From: Planctomycetia bacterium
GTDB taxonomy: Bacteria > Planctomycetota > UBA11346
DNA length: 8,614 nt
Reading direction: 5' to 3'
Assembly: GCA_005801395.1 (NCBI GenBank)
Contig: SYDV01000470.1
Location: 1-8,614, forward strand
The position numbers were made by a program, and so were the translations under genes. Below are positions 6,421 through 8,614 of the stretch, one piece after another. The stretch's first letter is position 1. Every line of letters begins with the position of its first letter. The notes beneath the pieces are model-generated. The model made no database searches. It saw only the letters and a list, made by a program, of their open reading frames with translations, and was not told the origin of the DNA.

Positions 6421-6933
6421 TTATTTCGTCATATCATTATTATCCATTACTGGAGCTGTTCCAATAACAGGCGTAGTCGATACTGGTCCACCTGCGATTG
6501 AACTATCGCCATCTTCTTTGCGCCGTAACGATACATGGTTGCCAATAACTTTTAAATTGCGTAACAATGCTTCCATTCGCGAAATACTGAGCGGTTTAAC
6601 TAAGTAGCCATCGCATTGATTATGAAAGGCATGTCGCACGGTGTCGTAATCGCCTAAAGCCGTGGTCATGACTATTTTCGCGCCCCAACCCTCCTGTAAT
6701 CCTGCGCGACGTTCTAGGGTGCTGATCGCACTTAACGCCTGCTTACCGTCCATGACTGGCATCATAATATCGAGGAAAATAATATCGTAGAGCTCACCTT
6801 TCACAAAAGAACGCGTCACCATTTCGATCGCTTCTTTTCCCGTTAAAGCAACTTCGCACGCGCCAACGCGTTCCATCACTCGCATTAAAAATTTGCGGCA
6901 CGTTTCATCATCATCGACAACTAAACAACGCAT
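6421..6933 (-). CDS. Single-domain CheY-like response regulator with short disordered tail
   Basis: A 170-residue protein with one receiver domain and no DNA-binding or enzymatic output domain. The acidic pocket is D7-D8-D9, the phosphoacceptor is D55 in FLDIMMPVMDG, the switch threonine is in MTTA (T91), and the conserved lysine is K113 in YLVKP. The receiver ends near residue 130. About 40 residues rich in Ser, Thr, Pro, Gly and Asp follow (SSIAGGPVSTTPVIG and onward), probably disordered. It should accept phosphate from a histidine kinase, none of which is in this window, and act through protein contacts. The wording around CDGYLVKP resembles an orphan CheY-like subfamily seen in deltaproteobacteria and planctomycetes; this is recollection, not a search. 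The start at 6933 is supported by GAAGGG (complement of 6942-6947), 8 bases upstream. It probably has its own promoter in the 229-bp upstream gap. Confidence 0.93.
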   Translation of the reverse strand: MRCLVVDDDETCRKFLMRVMERVGACEVALTGKEAIEMVTRSFVKGELYDIIFLDIMMPVMDGKQALSAISTLERRAGLQEGWGAKIVMTTALGDYDTVRHAFHNQCDGYLVKPLSISRMEALLRNLKVIGNHVSLRRKEDGDSSIAGGPVSTTPVIGTAPVMDNNDMTK

Positions 6934-6941
6934 GTTCGATT

Positions 6942-6947
6942 CCCTTC
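6942..6947 (-). promoter_or_regulatory. Ribosome binding site of the response-regulator gene
   Basis: The minus strand reads GAAGGG, 8 bases before the ATG at 6933. It is a good Shine-Dalgarno match that fixes this start. Confidence 0.65.
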
Positions 6948-6957
6948 ATCTGCGATG

Positions 6958-6990
6958 AGCGCTATTCGCTACCTTATGATAAGGAGCGCT
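6958..6990. repeat. Nested palindromes upstream of the response-regulator gene
   Basis: The 13-bp palindrome CCTTAT-G-ATAAGG (6972-6984) is flanked by two copies of the self-complementary hexamer AGCGCT (6958-6963 and 6985-6990). The flanking copies can also pair with each other, giving a hairpin within a hairpin. It lies 25-57 bases upstream of the response-regulator start, a position suited to an operator or a leader structure. Function is unproven. Confidence 0.45.
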
Positions 6991-7070
6991 TAACAGCAGG
7001 TTACCGTATGGAGTCCGAAACGTCCACTGTTCGATTCAGAGATGTCCGGTTAGATGACTCACGCAATGCG

Positions 7071-7149
7071 CTTCAAAATGAATTGAAGTGTAACGATTGC
7101 AACGACTTGCGACGCTCCTGAGGACACTTGAAAGCTCCTACAACGACTT
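7071..7149. repeat. Repeat cluster between panB and the response-regulator gene
   Basis: This part of the 229-bp gap (6934-7162) holds a 6-bp hairpin CTTCAA-aatgaa-TTGAAG (7071-7088). It also holds two near-tandem units, AACGATTGC and AACGACTTGC (7092-7110). Direct copies of CAACGACTT lie at 7100-7108 and 7141-7149, and direct copies of GCTCCT at 7114-7119 and 7134-7139. No open reading frame of useful length crosses it and no U-tailed terminator for panB is evident. It may be a degraded or regulatory sequence. Confidence 0.4.
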
Positions 7150-7162
7150 CAACGCAGCAGGC

Positions 7163-7990
7163 TCATTCATAACTTTCTGCATCAGTAGGGAACTTCAGTT
7201 CTTTAACGTCCTGATGATAATGGCTGAACGCTTTGACCATCTCGTCTGACAGCGACGCATACTTACGCACGAAGCGTGGATGAAATTGGGTATTCATGCC
7301 CAACATATCTGGCGTCACCAAGATCTGACCGTCGCAACCCATGCCTGCCCCAATGCCAATAGTTGGTATTTTAAGCATGTCTGTAATACGACGGGCTAAC
7401 GCCATCGGTACTTTTTCAATCACCACCGCAAAAGCGCCCGCAGATTCAAAAGCACGCGCAGCATCGATAATCGATTCCGCTTCTAATTCATCAGTGCCAC
7501 GAGTTTTATAGGTGCCATAATTATGAATAGATTGTGGTTGCAAACCAACGTGTCCCATCACGGGAATACCGGCATCCACCACGCGTTCAACAATTGGTGC
7601 CAAGGAGCGTCCGCCCTCCATTTTTACCGCCTCCGCCATACCGTCTTGCATTAATCGTGCGGCGTTTCCCAATGCTTCGTCTGGACTTTTGCGATAAGAC
7701 ATAAATGGCATGTCGGCTACGACTAACGCACGTTTGACCGCACGCGTTACCACGCGCACATGGTATAACATTTCATCCATTTTCATTGGGATGGTTGTAT
7801 CATTACCAGCAAAAACCATACTGGCTGAATCACCAACTAAAATCATATCAATGCCGGCTTGATCTAACATGCGCGCGGTCAAAAAATCGTAGGCCGTCAA
7901 CGCCGATACTTTTTCGTTCGCCACCTTCATTTCTTGCAGGCGTAAGGTTGTCACTTTGCGGTTGAGCTTAGCTGTCGATGAACGTTTCAT
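7163..7990 (-). CDS. panB: 3-methyl-2-oxobutanoate hydroxymethyltransferase (PanB)
   Basis: PanB transfers a hydroxymethyl group from 5,10-methylenetetrahydrofolate to alpha-ketoisovalerate, giving ketopantoate. This is the first committed step of pantothenate and so coenzyme A synthesis, in the cytoplasm. From the ATG at 7990 the protein has 275 residues, the usual length. Landmarks are LTAYD (31-35), Mg-ligand D54 in ILVGDS, D93 in VADMPFMSY, K123 and E125 in AVKMEGG, H147 in GHVGLQPQS, the proposed catalytic base E192 in VIEKVP, and GIGAG near 213-217. A GTG at 8017 and an ATG at 7996 are also in frame. I prefer 7990 or 7996 because homologues open with a short basic leader like MKRSSTAKL; no ribosome site decides between them. 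panC and panD are not adjacent. The efflux gene ends 48 bases upstream on the same strand, so co-transcription is likely. Confidence 0.95.
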   Translation of the reverse strand: MKRSSTAKLNRKVTTLRLQEMKVANEKVSALTAYDFLTARMLDQAGIDMILVGDSASMVFAGNDTTIPMKMDEMLYHVRVVTRAVKRALVVADMPFMSYRKSPDEALGNAARLMQDGMAEAVKMEGGRSLAPIVERVVDAGIPVMGHVGLQPQSIHNYGTYKTRGTDELEAESIIDAARAFESAGAFAVVIEKVPMALARRITDMLKIPTIGIGAGMGCDGQILVTPDMLGMNTQFHPRFVRKYASLSDEMVKAFSHYHQDVKELKFPTDAESYE

Positions 7991-8038
7991 GGACATTATG
8001 CTAACAAGCTGAACCACTAAACCAGTGCCGCACGAGGG

Positions 8039-8614
8039 TTAAGGCGCCGACGCTGGTTCACCTCCTGAACCATAGCGATTTAAGCGACCGGTAGCGTGAT
8101 CCAAATCAATGCCCGCCAAGCGATAATCTAATGCCGCATCTACCCATTCCCACTCCACCGCCTCACAGCGTTCGATCATGGGTAAATAATCACTAAGCGA
8201 GAATGCTCCAATGCGACGTTGTAGCTCGGCCAACGTTTTGGTTTCTTGCGCACCCGTTCGCTGATTCTCTAGCGCGTCCAAGTCGGTGATCGCCCGAGCC
8301 AAACGCGCATTGGCCTTATGTGCCTCAGCGCGCAATGCGTGTAATTTGGCAACATAGGAAGCCCGCGCGCGATCGCGCTCCACCGATGCATCTTCCGCGC
8401 GCTGCGCCGCATCATCTGGCCAAGGCAAACGAACTGAGGCGCCAAGTTTAAACGACGTGCCTTCTTCACGATCATAAGTCACTGCCGGTCCTAAACGTAA
8501 TTTCGGGTACTGCCCCATGATCGCCTGGCTGTAACTAAACTCCGCACGTCGATATAAAGCTTCTTCAATTTTCAGCTCAAATCGACCATTGAGCAATTGG
8601 CGATCTAAGTCTTC
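8039..8614 (-). CDS. TolC/CzcC-family outer-membrane efflux protein, C-terminal part only
   Basis: The frame is open from the right window edge to the TAA at 8041-8039, giving the last 191 residues. The true start lies outside the window; the TTG at 8596 is only an internal codon. The sequence shows the outer-membrane efflux pattern: YPKLRLGPAVTYDREEG, then LGASVRLPWPDD (beta strand entering the barrel). A long Ala/Arg/Glu-rich alpha-helical coiled segment follows (about residues 75-125), then a second helical stretch with RRIGAFSLSDYLPMIERCEAVEWEWVDA, typical of the repeat in this family (Pfam OEP). Such proteins form trimeric channels across outer membrane and periplasm, serving RND or ABC exporters, often for metals in the CzcC/CusC branch. 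Its partner genes are expected to the right, outside the window. The substrate cannot be told from this fragment. Confidence 0.82.
   Translation of the reverse strand, partial: EDLDRQLLNGRFELKIEEALYRRAEFSYSQAIMGQYPKLRLGPAVTYDREEGTSFKLGASVRLPWPDDAAQRAEDASVERDRARASYVAKLHALRAEAHKANARLARAITDLDALENQRTGAQETKTLAELQRRIGAFSLSDYLPMIERCEAVEWEWVDAALDYRLAGIDLDHATGRLNRYGSGGEPASAP

Noticed and set aside
6374..6607. Plus-strand open frame overlapping the end of tatD and the response-regulator gene
   Set aside because: It is antisense to a clear receiver-domain gene and shows no recognisable protein features.
7991..8017. PanB start at GTG 8017
   Set aside because: The extra nine residues do not resemble the PanB leader and no ribosome site precedes the GTG; the ATGs at 7996 and 7990 are better.
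1..8614. Defence island, prophage, transposon, CRISPR array, tRNA or rRNA
   Set aside because: No transposase, integrase, terminal repeats, spaced repeats, or RNA-gene cloverleaf or rRNA motifs were seen. The identified genes are mostly conserved housekeeping families.

Overview
The window is a compact, roughly balanced-GC stretch of chromosome from a Gram-negative-type bacterium. It looks like housekeeping and accessory-core DNA, not a mobile or defence island. There are no transposases, phage genes, CRISPR repeats or RNA genes that I can see. Taxonomy is uncertain. Three things together lean towards Planctomycetota or a related or deltaproteobacterial-like lineage: the MJ0042-type zinc-ribbon membrane protein, the PolB-like 3'-5' exonuclease sequence style, and the orphan CheY-like subfamily. 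This is an inference only.

Layout. At the left edge a PolB-like 3'-5' exonuclease gene (minus strand, cut by the edge) diverges from a two-gene plus-strand unit: an Ap4A-hydrolase-like Nudix gene, then, 2 bp after its stop, a 283-residue protein I cannot assign. A 123-bp gap leads to a plus-strand gene for a membrane-anchored zinc-ribbon protein with a long low-complexity linker and an unknown C-terminal domain. It converges on htpG (Hsp90) across a strong bidirectional hairpin terminator with a 16-bp stem. htpG diverges from a tatD-family metallo-hydrolase gene, and the 138-bp region between them carries a near-consensus sigma-54 promoter facing htpG. tatD converges with only 4 bp to spare on a single-domain response regulator. 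A 229-bp repeat-containing gap follows, then panB (minus). Upstream of panB, and probably co-transcribed with it, is the 3' part of a TolC/CzcC-type outer-membrane efflux gene that runs off the right edge.

Functionally the genes do not form one pathway. They cover nucleic-acid and nucleotide housekeeping (exonuclease, Nudix, TatD), protein folding (HtpG), signalling (response regulator), pantothenate/CoA synthesis (PanB) and efflux (OEP). The points most worth following are the sigma-54-like site at htpG, the two uncharacterised proteins, and the structured intergenic regions. I found no convincing evidence of a wholly new multi-gene system.
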